NCBI GenBank assembly: GCA_017941635.1
Contig: JAGAVZ010000255.1
Coordinates: 1-64,000, forward strand
Direction of reading: 5' to 3'
DNA length: 64,000 bases
DNA from: Cellulosilyticum sp.
GTDB lineage: Bacteria; Bacillota; Clostridia; Lachnospirales; Cellulosilyticaceae
Shown here: in pieces, positions 48,170 to 56,145 of the stretch
Layout: every line of letters starts with the position of its first letter
Position numbering within the stretch: position 1 is the stretch's first letter
Program-made: the position numbers and the translations under genes
Notes under the pieces: model-generated
Told to the model about the DNA's origin: nothing
What the model saw: the letters and a program-made list of their open reading frames with translations, nothing else
Database searches by the model: none

Positions 48170-48493
48170 CTATCCCTCCACTTTGAATAGTTCATTAAAT
48201 ACTTCATCTAATAATGTTTGTTCAATCTCTGTATAATAATTTTGTATTGTCACCATAGACTTTCTGCTCTTTTCCGATTCTATATGATGTTCATCCTCTC
48301 CTGAGCTTACAATCTGACTATAAATCTGTTCTGCTTTTTCCTTTGCCTTTTGAATACGTGTCTCGTAATAATCGCTCATTTGCTTTTCATAAGCTTTTCG
48401 TTTTTCTTGCAGAGCCTCTTCACTATTTCTTCTATTACTTACTGCAACAGAATCAATCTGAGCAATCTGCTTAATAATATCATCCATAATCAT
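48170..48493 (-). CDS. ntpF: V-type ATP synthase stator subunit G/H (NtpF-like)
   Basis: The 107-residue protein is a single long coiled coil rich in Glu, Lys and Gln (SEEALQEKRKAYEKQMSDYYETRIQKAKEKAEQIY). Position as the first gene of the operon and the fold fit the peripheral stalk partner of subunit E (AhaH/NtpF). GGGAG precedes two possible ATG codons, 48493 and 48487. Conserved residues are few in this family, so identity rests on context. Confidence 0.82.
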   Translation of the reverse strand: MIMDDIIKQIAQIDSVAVSNRRNSEEALQEKRKAYEKQMSDYYETRIQKAKEKAEQIYSQIVSSGEDEHHIESEKSRKSMVTIQNYYTEIEQTLLDEVFNELFKVEG

Positions 48494-48663
48494 TCCACTC
48501 CCACTGTTTAATGGTTTAGTCTATCTCCCTTTATTTTAGCATTTTAAAAATAAAAATAAAGATAATTTTTTATACTTAAAAAACTCAATTTTTATTTTTG
48601 ATTTTATAGGCATTATATGCTCTACTTTTAGCAATCTAAATAAATTTCTCGTTAAATTTGCGC

Positions 48664-48699
48664 AAAAAAATAGATGTCCACACCCCTATGAATCATCTA
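48664..48699 (-). terminator. terminator of the 4-TM protein gene
   Basis: On the minus strand TAGATG and CATCTA form a short stem followed by TTTTTTT. Confidence 0.65.
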
Positions 48700-48716
48700 C
48701 TTTTGTTCTATTTAGT

Positions 48717-49235
48717 TTAATTTGCCTCTACAGAATCACTCATCTTTTCTAACATCTTAGTTAAAGTTTCTTTTTCCTTACCAAAGAGTAAAACCTTTGT
48801 ATAGTTGTAGCTTTCAATCTCACGTGTAAATGTCAGATTAAGCGTCACATGTTTCTTACCAGATTTCACCTTTAGACTCTCAATATCATTGTCTTTTAAA
48901 GTATAGCCCAAGAAACAAATGCTATTATTTTCCACTGAGTATAAAATATAAGTTACACTATTTAGTACTGTAAAACCAATCACTAGCATTGTAATTAAAA
49001 TACTTGATGTATTTATTGGTTTATCACCAATAAGTGCTGCTATATTAATCCCTAATGTTACAAGGATACAAATGAATGTAACCATCGTAAAAAAGTCTTT
49101 TTTAAAAGAAAATACTTTACCGTAGTTTGTATTTTCTTTTTTATACTTCGCTTCATTTAAGTAGTTAATTACTCTTAATACAATCAGCAGAATATATATT
49201 GCCGCAATTAAATAATAAGCCCATCTAATATTCAC
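48717..49235 (-). CDS. four-TM membrane protein of unknown function
   Basis: The 172-residue protein has four predicted membrane segments arranged in two pairs (about 4-22, 47-66, 74-98) with a cytoplasmic C-terminal domain of about 70 residues that looks like a PH-type fold (VKSGKKHVTLNLTFTREI). It resembles DUF5673-type proteins, but I cannot fix a family. The start is GTG 49235 with AAGGAG 7 bases upstream. It has its own terminator. Confidence 0.7.
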   Translation of the reverse strand: MNIRWAYYLIAAIYILLIVLRVINYLNEAKYKKENTNYGKVFSFKKDFFTMVTFICILVTLGINIAALIGDKPINTSSILITMLVIGFTVLNSVTYILYSVENNSICFLGYTLKDNDIESLKVKSGKKHVTLNLTFTREIESYNYTKVLLFGKEKETLTKMLEKMSDSVEAN

Positions 49236-49302
49236 TTTTAAGCTCCTTTCCTTATACCTAAATCCTTAACTAATAAAATGCAGTTTTTCTATATTAGAAT
49301 AA

Positions 49303-49332
49303 AAAATAACTGCTCATACGAGCAGTTATTTT
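49303..49332 (-). terminator. terminator of the SEC-C gene
   Basis: AAAATAACTGCTC pairs with GAGCAGTTATTTT around a four-base loop. The stem includes the stop codon of the SEC-C gene, and a T run follows on the minus strand. Confidence 0.88.
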
Positions 49333-49832
49333 CCACAACATTGTTTGTATTTTTTACCACTACCACATGGGCATGCTTCATTACGACCAACTTTTTTAGC
49401 TTTAACTACTGTTTTAGCTTTGTTGTATTCTCTTTTAATAGTTGCTCTTTCGATATCTGTTAAAAGTTCTTTCCATTGTGGTAAGTTGTAAAGCCATTCA
49501 GCTTTAGCATCTAACATGTTCCAGTATAATTTTTTAAGATCGAATTCTAATCTAACAGATGATTCCCCTGTGAAATCTGTTAAATCGTATTCACCATTTA
49601 CTAAACTTGTGTTGATTCCATCAACGAAACCTAAGAATTCAACTTCGTCCATGTTGAAACGTTTACCAAGTTCAGCAATTGTTCCTTCTACAATTTCATC
49701 TGTATGAGAAAGTAAGTATGCATATACATCTCTTTCTCTACCTAAGTAGTTTTCTACAACTTTTTTGTATTCTTCTACTGATCTTTCTTTTGCATCTTCA
49801 CCATAATTATTCCATAATTCAAATAATGTCAT
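49326..49832 (-). CDS. SEC-C zinc-motif protein
   Basis: The 168-residue protein has a helical N-terminal part (about 1-140) and a C-terminal SEC-C motif, [18 protein letters not shown], which binds zinc as in the SecA C-terminus. The N-terminal segment ([34 protein letters not shown]-like) recurs in a Clostridia-wide small protein family of unknown role. AAGGAG lies 8 bases before ATG. Confidence 0.82.
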   Translation of the reverse strand: MTLFELWNNYGEDAKERSVEEYKKVVENYLGRERDVYAYLLSHTDEIVEGTIAELGKRFNMDEVEFLGFVDGINTSLVNGEYDLTDFTGESSVRLEFDLKKLYWNMLDAKAEWLYNLPQWKELLTDIERATIKREYNKAKTVVKAKKVGRNEACPCGSGKKYKQCCGK

Positions 49833-50094
49833 TGGTATTCTCCTTTTCTTACTCTAAATATGTGCCAACAATCTATACAAAGTGTATCTATTTCTGGCAA
49901 AAGCAGCTGAGAGGCTAATACTTCATTCTCTATAATGTTATATTATATCTCTTATAGCTTATGCGTCCACTACTACTTTAACATATCTATTATAACTTAC
50001 TTCTTGCATTTTGACCACTCTTATTTTCACTATTTCCATATCACATTATATAATTGTGTCAATTTATAAGAGAATTTCAAATGTATTATGGCTA

Positions 50095-51576
50095 TTATAC
50101 TAAAAATTGATTCACCATATCTTTCATTTCACTTACCTTGCAAACTGTATTGTGCCAGATTTTTCTTGTTGCAATATGATCCATCGCTTTTGGCATATCC
50201 CCTTTGATCAGTTCATGCATTTGGTCAAGTAATTCAAAATCACTGATACCATCATATTTTTCAGCATCTACTGCTGTCATAACGCTATGTGTAAATTTGT
50301 ATGGACTAGCTGTTGACACAACAACTGTTGGTGTTTGGTCATTTGTTTCTTTTACATATTTGTCATATACAGCATAAGCAACAGCTGTATGTGTATCCAT
50401 TAAATAACCCTCTTCATCAAACACTTTTTTGATGTAAGCCTTAGTTGTTTGATCATCTGCATAGCCACCATAGAAGTCTTTGATATTTTGGCGCATTGTT
50501 TCTGTGATTGTGTATTTACCATCTTTTTTGAGGCTATTCATTAATTCATTCACTGTTTGGGTGCTTTCACCACTGATATGATAAAGGAGTCTTTCTAAGT
50601 TACTAGAAATTAAAATATCCATAGAAGGTGATGCTGTTAAGAAGAATTCTCTATTGCGATCATATGTTCCTGATTCAAAGAAATCAAATAATACTTTGTT
50701 ACTATTTGATGCACAGATGAGTTTACCAATTGGAAGTCCCATTTGTTTTGCATAGTAGCTTGCTAAGATATTTCCAAAGTTACCTGTTGGAACAACCACA
50801 TTCATTGTCTCTCCAGCAGCAATTTTACCATCACGTACCATTTTGCCATAAGCAGCGAAGTAGTATGCAACTTGTGGAATTAATCTTCCTATATTAATAG
50901 AGTTTGCTGATGAGAATTTATAATTTTTCTCAGCAATTTCTGCTGCAAATTCTTTGTTTCCAAAGATTTCTTTTACAGTTGTTTGACAGTCATCAAAGTT
51001 TCCTTTAACCCCTACAACGAAAGTATTTGCACCCTCTGTTGTAACCATTTGTTGTTTTTGAACATCACTTACACCATCTTGTGGGAAGAATACAATAATT
51101 TTTGTACCATCTACATTTGCAAAGCCTTCAAGAGCTGCTTTACCTGTATCCCCTGATGTTGCTGTTAAGATAACGATATCTTTATCTTCTCCATTATAAC
51201 GTTTACTTGTAAGCATTAAATAAGGAAGAATTGATAATGCCATATCCTTAAATGCAATTGTTGGTCCATGGAATAATTCTAAAAAGTGACCTGTTTTTGT
51301 ATGTACTAAAGGTGCAATTTCTTTTGTATCAAATTTTTCATCATACGCATGTTCAATGCAGTATTTTAAATCTTCATCTTTAATCTCATCAAAGAATAAA
51401 CGCATTACGCGATAAGCCACTTCTTGATATGACCAATTTGCAAGCTCTTCTAAAGCAAAGTCCATTTTTGGCATTTGTGTAGGGACAAATAAACCTCCCT
51501 CATTCGAAATACCTTGTAAAATTGCTTTTGTAGCAGTGATATGATCTAAATTTTGACGTGTACTTGTGTATAACAT
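50095..51576 (-). CDS. thrC: threonine synthase
   Basis: The 493-residue PLP enzyme makes threonine from O-phosphohomoserine. The PLP lysine is Lys110 in HGPTIAFKDMALS, and the phosphate-binding Gly-rich loop is VVPTGNFGNIL. The length and N-terminal segment (YTSTRQNLDHITATKAILQGISNEGGLFVP) fit the class of threonine synthase found in E. coli and Clostridia. A GGGAG site precedes ATG. It is transcribed alone from a good promoter (51652-51625). Confidence 0.96.
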   Translation of the reverse strand: MLYTSTRQNLDHITATKAILQGISNEGGLFVPTQMPKMDFALEELANWSYQEVAYRVMRLFFDEIKDEDLKYCIEHAYDEKFDTKEIAPLVHTKTGHFLELFHGPTIAFKDMALSILPYLMLTSKRYNGEDKDIVILTATSGDTGKAALEGFANVDGTKIIVFFPQDGVSDVQKQQMVTTEGANTFVVGVKGNFDDCQTTVKEIFGNKEFAAEIAEKNYKFSSANSINIGRLIPQVAYYFAAYGKMVRDGKIAAGETMNVVVPTGNFGNILASYYAKQMGLPIGKLICASNSNKVLFDFFESGTYDRNREFFLTASPSMDILISSNLERLLYHISGESTQTVNELMNSLKKDGKYTITETMRQNIKDFYGGYADDQTTKAYIKKVFDEEGYLMDTHTAVAYAVYDKYVKETNDQTPTVVVSTASPYKFTHSVMTAVDAEKYDGISDFELLDQMHELIKGDMPKAMDHIATRKIWHNTVCKVSEMKDMVNQFLV

Positions 51577-51624
51577 AGAACTTCTCTCCCTTTCTTTGCC
51601 TAAATCCTACTGACATTTTATATG

Positions 51625-51652
51625 ATTATATCATTTTACATGACAATTGCAA
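51625..51652 (-). promoter_or_regulatory. thrC promoter
   Basis: On the minus strand TTGCAA (51652-51647) and TATAAT (51630-51625) are 16 bases apart, about 50 bases before the thrC start. Confidence 0.65.
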
Positions 51653-51728
51653 AATATTATTTATTTTTATCTATATTATAAAATATTCAAATAAAATTGA
51701 ACGATGTATTTTTTTATACTTATTTGTA

Positions 51729-51756
51729 ACAATACTTCCAAAAGTTACATACCTTA
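51729..51756 (+). promoter_or_regulatory. sigma-K-like promoter of the coat-like genes
   Basis: AC at 51729-51730, 17 bases, then CATACCTTA at 51748-51756 match the sigma-K pattern AC-N16/17-CATANNNTA. No sigma-A pair is seen. It predicts late mother-cell expression of the two Cys-rich genes downstream. Confidence 0.6.
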
Positions 51757-51760
51757 TACT

Positions 51761-51793
51761 AGAGAATGCAATGCGGGTCGAACCCGTTTCTCT
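51761..51793 (+). promoter_or_regulatory. 5'-end hairpin of the coat gene mRNA
   Basis: AGAGAA pairs with TTCTCT and, inside it, CGGGT with ACCCG around a CGA loop. The hairpin begins about 5 bases after the sigma-K -10 element, so it would lie at the very 5' end of the transcript and may stabilise it. Confidence 0.6.
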
Positions 51794-51834
51794 ATAAATT
51801 ACTTGCAATTTAAATGTTTCTAGGAGGTATTATT

Positions 51835-52029
51835 ATGGCATTTCAACACGACTTAGCTTGTCTTGTAAATCAAAAAGTTATCATTCACACTGATCGTTGT
51901 AGTTACTGTGTAATTATTTCACAAGTTTGCCCTTGCTATATTAGAGCAATCGAACTCGGTTCAGGTAATGTTAGATACTTCAATTTTGATCGTATCGACT
52001 ATGTAGAAACATGCTTACCTCAATGCTAA
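51835..52029 (+). CDS. small Cys-containing coat-like protein, Sm-like domain
   Basis: The 64-residue protein is one compact beta-rich domain: LVNQKVIIHTDRCSYCVIISQVCPCYIRAIELGSGNVRYFNFDRIDYVE. The strand pattern and length recall an Sm-like fold, with five added cysteines, but this is an impression. It is a paralogue of the C-terminal domain of the next protein. AGGAGG lies 6 bases before ATG 51835. A sigma-K-like promoter and Cys content suggest a spore coat or crust component. Confidence 0.75.
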   Translation: MAFQHDLACLVNQKVIIHTDRCSYCVIISQVCPCYIRAIELGSGNVRYFNFDRIDYVETCLPQC

Positions 52030-52067
52030 CCATGACTTATTTGTTTAAGATATAAGGAGGAATAAAT

Positions 52068-52616
52068 ATGAGTTGTTGTGGAAGAAAAAACAGTAAATTT
52101 TATGATCGACCAAATTTAGGTCAAAATTGCTGTGGTTATCAATCAGTAAATAGTTGTTGTTCAAACAATCATTCAAATAATGGCTGCTGTGACAGCACAA
52201 ATTCTAATACTTCATCAAGCAATACCTGCCGTAACTATATGACTACTGCTAAATCTACTAATAATTGCTGCGGTTCTAACTCTTATAATAACTGCTGCGG
52301 TTCTAACTCTTATAATAACTGCTGTGGTTCTAACTCTTATAATAATAGCTGCTATAATAATGTAGGTTATGATGGACTTTCTTGCCCATTCCATAACAAT
52401 AATGACTGCGAGTGTGAAAACAGCTTAAGAGATGCACTTTGCACATTAACAAACCAACGTGTTATCATTCACATTGATGGATGCAAAATGTGTGTTGTCA
52501 TTGTAAGTGTTGGTGACTGTTTCGTTAAAGCAATTAATCCTTGTACTCAAAAGATTGTTTACTTCAATATCAATCGTATTGACAACGTTGAGGACGTATT
52601 ACCACGTTGCTACTAA
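52068..52616 (+). CDS. Cys-rich repeat protein with Sm-like C-terminal domain, probable spore coat
   Basis: The 182-residue protein has an N-terminal low-complexity region (about 1-110) rich in Cys, Asn and Ser, with the nine-residue unit CCGSNSYNN repeated three times from a 27-base DNA repeat (about 52262-52345), and a C-terminal domain (about 118-182) homologous to the 64-residue protein before it: LTNQRVIIHIDGCKMCVVIVSVGDCFVKAINP. Many cysteines suggest disulfide cross-linking, as in coat proteins such as CotZ. AAGGAGG lies 7 bases before ATG. It follows after 38 bases, so it shares the sigma-K-like promoter. Confidence 0.8.
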   Translation: MSCCGRKNSKFYDRPNLGQNCCGYQSVNSCCSNNHSNNGCCDSTNSNTSSSNTCRNYMTTAKSTNNCCGSNSYNNCCGSNSYNNCCGSNSYNNSCYNNVGYDGLSCPFHNNNDCECENSLRDALCTLTNQRVIIHIDGCKMCVVIVSVGDCFVKAINPCTQKIVYFNINRIDNVEDVLPRCY

Positions 52617-52636
52617 AAAAAATAGCTTTAAAAAAA

Positions 52637-52674
52637 TAAGCTCCAATAGCGACCTAGTCGCTATTGGAGCTTAT
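52637..52674. terminator. terminator between coat genes and sigH
   Basis: ATAAGCTCCAATAGCGA pairs perfectly with TCGCTATTGGAGCTTAT around a four- to five-base loop; it can serve both convergent units. Confidence 0.85.
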
Positions 52675-52748
52675 CCTATTTATAGATTTTATAATTAAGT
52701 TAGCCAGTAATTTCCTTATCATTCACTAAAATATGCTATTCTTTTTTA

Positions 52749-53405
52749 TTAAGCTTGTAAACGTGTAACACCTTCAAGCTTTTTCTTAATACGTTGTAAG
52801 GCATTATCAATTGATTTTGGAGACTTACCAAGTATCTCAGCAATCTCTCTGTAGTTTTTTCCTTCCATATAAATGTGAAGTACTTGTACTTCCAATGCAC
52901 TTAATACTCTGTCAATATACTCATGAATATCATCCACATTCTCTTTACTAATCACTTCATCCTCTGGTGTAAGTGAAATATTATTTTTAAGTACATCCAT
53001 TAAAGTAACTCCTTCATCCTCTTCATCTGATGACTTATTAACAGGTATACTTAATGAAATACTACGATTAAGTGGAATATGCTTTTGTCTTGAAACAGCT
53101 TTAAAAGCTGTGCTAATTTGCCTTGTTACACATAAGGTCGCAAAGGATTTAAAACTTGCTTCCTTCTCAGGATTATAGTCACAAATAGCTTTGAAAAGTC
53201 CAATCATTCCTTCTTGGATGAGATCATCTTTATCTGTACCTACTAAAAAATTTACCCTAATACGATTTCTTACCAATTTTTTATAACGCTTAATGAGCTC
53301 ATCAATTGCTCCTGTAACGCCATCTTTATAAAGAATAATTAATGCTTCATCTGATAGATTTTCAAAAGTCTCTCTACTCTTTTTTTCCTCATTAGTTATC
53401 GGCAT
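52749..53405 (-). CDS. sigH: sporulation sigma factor sigma-H
   Basis: The 218-residue sigma-70-family protein has region 2 (DDLIQEGMIGLFKAICDYNPEKEASFKSFATLCVTRQISTA) and region 4 (LSALEVQVLHIYMEGKNYREIAEILGKSPKSIDNALQRIKKKL). It matches SigH, the early sporulation and stationary-phase sigma factor, in length and sequence. Its place after cysE-cysS-mrnC-rlmB is the conserved Firmicute order, though here a CheX-like gene lies in between and no yacP gene is found. Confidence 0.94.
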   Translation of the reverse strand: MPITNEEKKSRETFENLSDEALIILYKDGVTGAIDELIKRYKKLVRNRIRVNFLVGTDKDDLIQEGMIGLFKAICDYNPEKEASFKSFATLCVTRQISTAFKAVSRQKHIPLNRSISLSIPVNKSSDEEDEGVTLMDVLKNNISLTPEDEVISKENVDDIHEYIDRVLSALEVQVLHIYMEGKNYREIAEILGKSPKSIDNALQRIKKKLEGVTRLQA

Positions 53406-53602
53406 ATCTTCTCCTTACTGCATTTCTTGGCGACATCATTTAATCCATTTATCTAAACTCTAGACGATACTAGACTCTTATTTTATTGGATAATTAATTT
53501 TTAGTATACACCAAACTTATCTTTTTGTTAATAGATATTCTTACAATAAGAAAATTCTACAATGAGATTTTTCTCAAATTTGACTTTTTTCATGAAAGAA
53601 AA

Positions 53603-53650
53603 AATAAAAATAGGATAACTTTTACCCCCTAGTAAAATTATCCTATTTTC
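53603..53650 (-). terminator. terminator of the CheX-like gene
   Basis: On the minus strand AAAATAGGATAA pairs with TTATCCTATTTT, with additional inner pairing (TTTTAC/GTAAAA), and Ts follow. It separates cheX from sigH. Confidence 0.85.
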
Positions 53651-53653
53651 ACT

Positions 53654-54127
53654 CTACTTTACATCCATAATAGAAATGTCTAATTCAATGACATTTTCAT
53701 TTGCACCATCATTAAATCCTAGTACAAGTGTTGGTGAAATTTCATTAGATATTCTAATGCTTTCTCCTGTCATTAATGTCGGTGGTGTAATATCAATTCC
53801 AATACCCATTTGTTCAAATAAAGAAGCGACACGTCCCATTGTCATATTGGTCATTTCTCTAATCGCACTTTGAGGCATTTCATCAAATACTTCTACAGGC
53901 ATGCCAAACATCATTTTTGAGGCAACTTCTTTTGCATATTCCTCATCCATACTTACTGTTACAGATCCTCTAACTTTTCCTGTAAGCCCAATGAGTACAA
54001 CTACATTTTTGCTATAGGCGCTACCTGTTCTAATCGATTTATCCCCTATTAATAGCGTCGTTTGGATTGTTTCTTCATATACTTGTGTTACTGCACTAAT
54101 AAAAAGATTTATGTATTCTGCATTCAT
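53654..54127 (-). CDS. cheX: CheX-like chemotaxis phosphatase
   Basis: The 157-residue protein matches the CheX/CheC family: the catalytic pair E-x2-N is visible in AIREMTNMTMGRV, and the beta strands LIGLTGKVRGSVTVSM and EISPTLVLGF are typical. It dephosphorylates CheY-phosphate in chemotaxis. No other chemotaxis gene is adjacent; a soluble chemoreceptor lies 7 kb away. AAAGGA precedes ATG. It stands between terminators, inserted in the conserved rlmB-sigH interval. Confidence 0.88.
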   Translation of the reverse strand: MNAEYINLFISAVTQVYEETIQTTLLIGDKSIRTGSAYSKNVVVLIGLTGKVRGSVTVSMDEEYAKEVASKMMFGMPVEVFDEMPQSAIREMTNMTMGRVASLFEQMGIGIDITPPTLMTGESIRISNEISPTLVLGFNDGANENVIELDISIMDVK

Positions 54128-54552
54128 ATTAATACGAGTCCTTTCGCTTTATGTCGACTTACTATTTTAGATTATATAAGCATAGCTTATTTAGCAGAAT
54201 ATATCTATAATTTTTTACATTTATTATTGTTAAACGTAAATATTGTCAATTTTTATTGTCTATGTCTCATACATATTAATCTATTATTAATTCTATTTAT
54301 TATTCTTTTCTTTAAACTAATTTTTAATATTGAATCCTTGCCCTGTATACTATTACATAAAAATGACCTACAGTCGTAAAACTCTTTATGATGCTACCTC
54401 AATAAGTTAGATTTTTTATTCTACCTTATTGAGAGTAGCACCTTCATTCTACTACTGTAGGTCATCTTACTTCTATCTTCTAAATCTATAATCTTATAAA
54501 GTTATAATCCTCTTAATTACTTAGCTTTTAAAGTTATGATTCTTTTAATTGC
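54128..54552. other. 425-base intergenic region with nested hairpin and a short duplication
   Basis: The region contains the large hairpin at 54363-54474, a 32-base tandem duplication at 54498-54561 that covers the rlmB end, and the cheX promoter side. The open frame 54062-54379 has no ribosome site. Confidence 0.55.
54363..54474 (-). terminator. large double hairpin after the cys operon
   Basis: On the minus strand ATGACCTACAGT pairs with ACTGTAGGTCAT followed by TTTTTAT. The loop contains a second long stem (GCTAC/GTAGC extended by CTCAATAAG/CTTATTGAG). About 70 percent of the segment is paired. It ends the rlmB unit. Confidence 0.75.
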
Positions 54553-54561
54553 TTAGCCTTT
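54498..54561. repeat. 32-base imperfect tandem duplication at the rlmB 3' end
   Basis: Bases 54498-54529 and 54530-54561 are direct repeats with 27 of 32 positions equal; all five differences are transitions. The second copy contains the last codons of rlmB. Confidence 0.8.
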
Positions 54562-55455
54562 GAAATTTCTTTGTCTTACAACTTCATAAACCATTAAACT
54601 TGCTGCCACTGAAGCATTAAGTGAAGTTACTTTACCATACATTGGTACACTTACAATGTAATCACAGTTATCTCTTGTAAGCTTAGATACGCCTTCACCT
54701 TCGCTCCCTACAACAATACCAATTGGCCCTGTAAGATCTTCTTCATATAATGTTTTTCCATCCATATCAGCACATGCAATCCAAAGTCCTTCTTCTTTAA
54801 GGTCACGAATTGTTTGAACGATATTGCTTACTTTTGCTACTTTCATGTGTTCAAGAGCACCAGCAGAAGATTTAGATACTGTACCTGTAAGACCTACTGC
54901 ACGACGTTTAGGAATGATGACACCGTGTGCACCTGCATTGTGTGCTGTACGGATAATGGCACCTAAGTTGTGTGGATCTTGGATATTATCTAAGATGACT
55001 ACGAAAGGTTGTTCACCCTTTTCTCTTGCTTCTTCTAAAATTTCTTCTACTGAAGAATATTCTTGTGCAGCTACATAAGCAAGAACACCCTGATGTTTTT
55101 CTCTACCTGTAAGCTCATCTAATTTTGCTTTTTCTACTTCTTGCACAACCACACTTTTAGATTTTGCAAGAGAAATAATTTTAATAACAGAACCTTCTTT
55201 TTCACCTTTTTGAACCATGATTTTATCAATCTCACGGTTCCCTTTTAAAGCTTCCATTACTGAGTTACGACCAAAGCGAATATTTTCATCTATTTCAAAG
55301 TACTCATCATCAAAACGTTCTTCTCTTCTTCTACCTTCTTTTTTCTTTGGTCTTGATGTGCTCATTTCTTCCAACTCAAAGTTGTTTGCTTTTGTATTTG
55401 ATTTTTTATTATTTTTCTTGCCTTTTTTATTGGCTGATTTATAATCGTATTTCAT
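54553..55455 (-). CDS. rlmB: 23S rRNA (guanosine-2'-O-)-methyltransferase RlmB
   Basis: The 300-residue SpoU/TrmH enzyme has a Lys/Asn-rich N-terminal tail (1-45), a substrate-binding domain (RFGRNSVMEALKGNREIDKIMV) and the knotted methyltransferase domain with motif 1 NIQDPHNLGAIIRTAH, motif 2 GIVVGSEGEGVS and motif 3 VPMYGKVTSLNASVAASL. It methylates a guanosine in the peptidyl-transferase region of 23S rRNA. AGGAG lies 5 bases before ATG. It follows mrnC after 14 bases. Confidence 0.95.
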   Translation of the reverse strand: MKYDYKSANKKGKKNNKKSNTKANNFELEEMSTSRPKKKEGRRREERFDDEYFEIDENIRFGRNSVMEALKGNREIDKIMVQKGEKEGSVIKIISLAKSKSVVVQEVEKAKLDELTGREKHQGVLAYVAAQEYSSVEEILEEAREKGEQPFVVILDNIQDPHNLGAIIRTAHNAGAHGVIIPKRRAVGLTGTVSKSSAGALEHMKVAKVSNIVQTIRDLKEEGLWIACADMDGKTLYEEDLTGPIGIVVGSEGEGVSKLTRDNCDYIVSVPMYGKVTSLNASVAASLMVYEVVRQRNFKG

Positions 55456-55469
55456 GTTGTTCTCCTAAT

Positions 55470-55910
55470 TTACTTCGCTTCTTCACTAAGTAGTTTTTCA
55501 AGACCTGCATCAATTAATTCTTTGATACGGTCAACTTTTCCTTCTATATAAAGGTAACCAATAAGCGCTTCTAACCCTGTGGCATGACGGTATTCATTAA
55601 CATTACCGTTTTTAGGAATAGATACACTTTTTGCATTACGCCCTCTACGAAGTACTGCATCTTCTGCCTCTGTTAGCATATCTTCAATTAAGAAGTAGAT
55701 TTTTGCCTGACTGCTAGCTCTAACAAGTTCTCTTGATGCTTTGTGCATTTTGTTAACAGGCATATTTCCTCTATTAATTACATAGGTACGTACAAAAATC
55801 TCATAAACCCCATCACCAATATAAGCAAGTGCTAATGGTGAATAAGTGTTTGCCTTATGAGAAAGTTCGCCTGATGTAATCTTGAGTAAATCTTGAATTG
55901 GCTTATTCAT
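55470..55910 (-). CDS. mrnC: Mini-ribonuclease III
   Basis: The 146-residue protein has the RNase III catalytic fold without a dsRNA-binding domain: LALAYIGDGVYEIFVRTYVI holds the metal-binding Asp, and GLEALIGYLYIEGKVDRI holds the second acidic site. Mini-III matures the 3' and 5' ends of 23S rRNA in Firmicutes. It lies between cysS and rlmB as in Bacillus. Confidence 0.94.
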   Translation of the reverse strand: MNKPIQDLLKITSGELSHKANTYSPLALAYIGDGVYEIFVRTYVINRGNMPVNKMHKASRELVRASSQAKIYFLIEDMLTEAEDAVLRRGRNAKSVSIPKNGNVNEYRHATGLEALIGYLYIEGKVDRIKELIDAGLEKLLSEEAK

Positions 55911-56087
55911 TTTGTTTTTCCTACCTTTTATGGATATCTCTATAAGATAGAGTCCACCTATTTTCTGCTTAATCTAAATCCATGCTATAGGTTATTGATT
56001 CCTATATCATGGATTTAAACTTATTCTTCTATATAAATCATTTTCCTACATTATAATACAGTTTACAGGATTTATACCCATATCTAT

Positions 56088-56145
56088 TTTTGTATTATAC
56101 ATATTTGTATTATACATATTTGTATTATACATATTTGTATTATAC
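56088..56145. repeat. 15-base tandem repeat at the end of cysS
   Basis: The unit TGTATTATACATATT begins at 56091, 56106, 56121 and, in part, 56136, giving about 3.7 copies. It overlaps the cysS stop codon. Each unit includes the palindrome GTATTATAC, and the minus strand of each contains TATAAT. Confidence 0.85.

Noticed and set aside
51761-51793. GGGTCGAACCC, which looks like a tRNA T-arm
   Set aside because: No acceptor, D or anticodon arm surrounds it; the T-loop lacks the proper TTCGA length. It is a simple hairpin at the mRNA 5' end.
52262-52345. 27-base direct repeats that might suggest a CRISPR array
   Set aside because: The units are in tandem without spacers, in frame, and encode CCGSNSYNN inside a coat-like protein.
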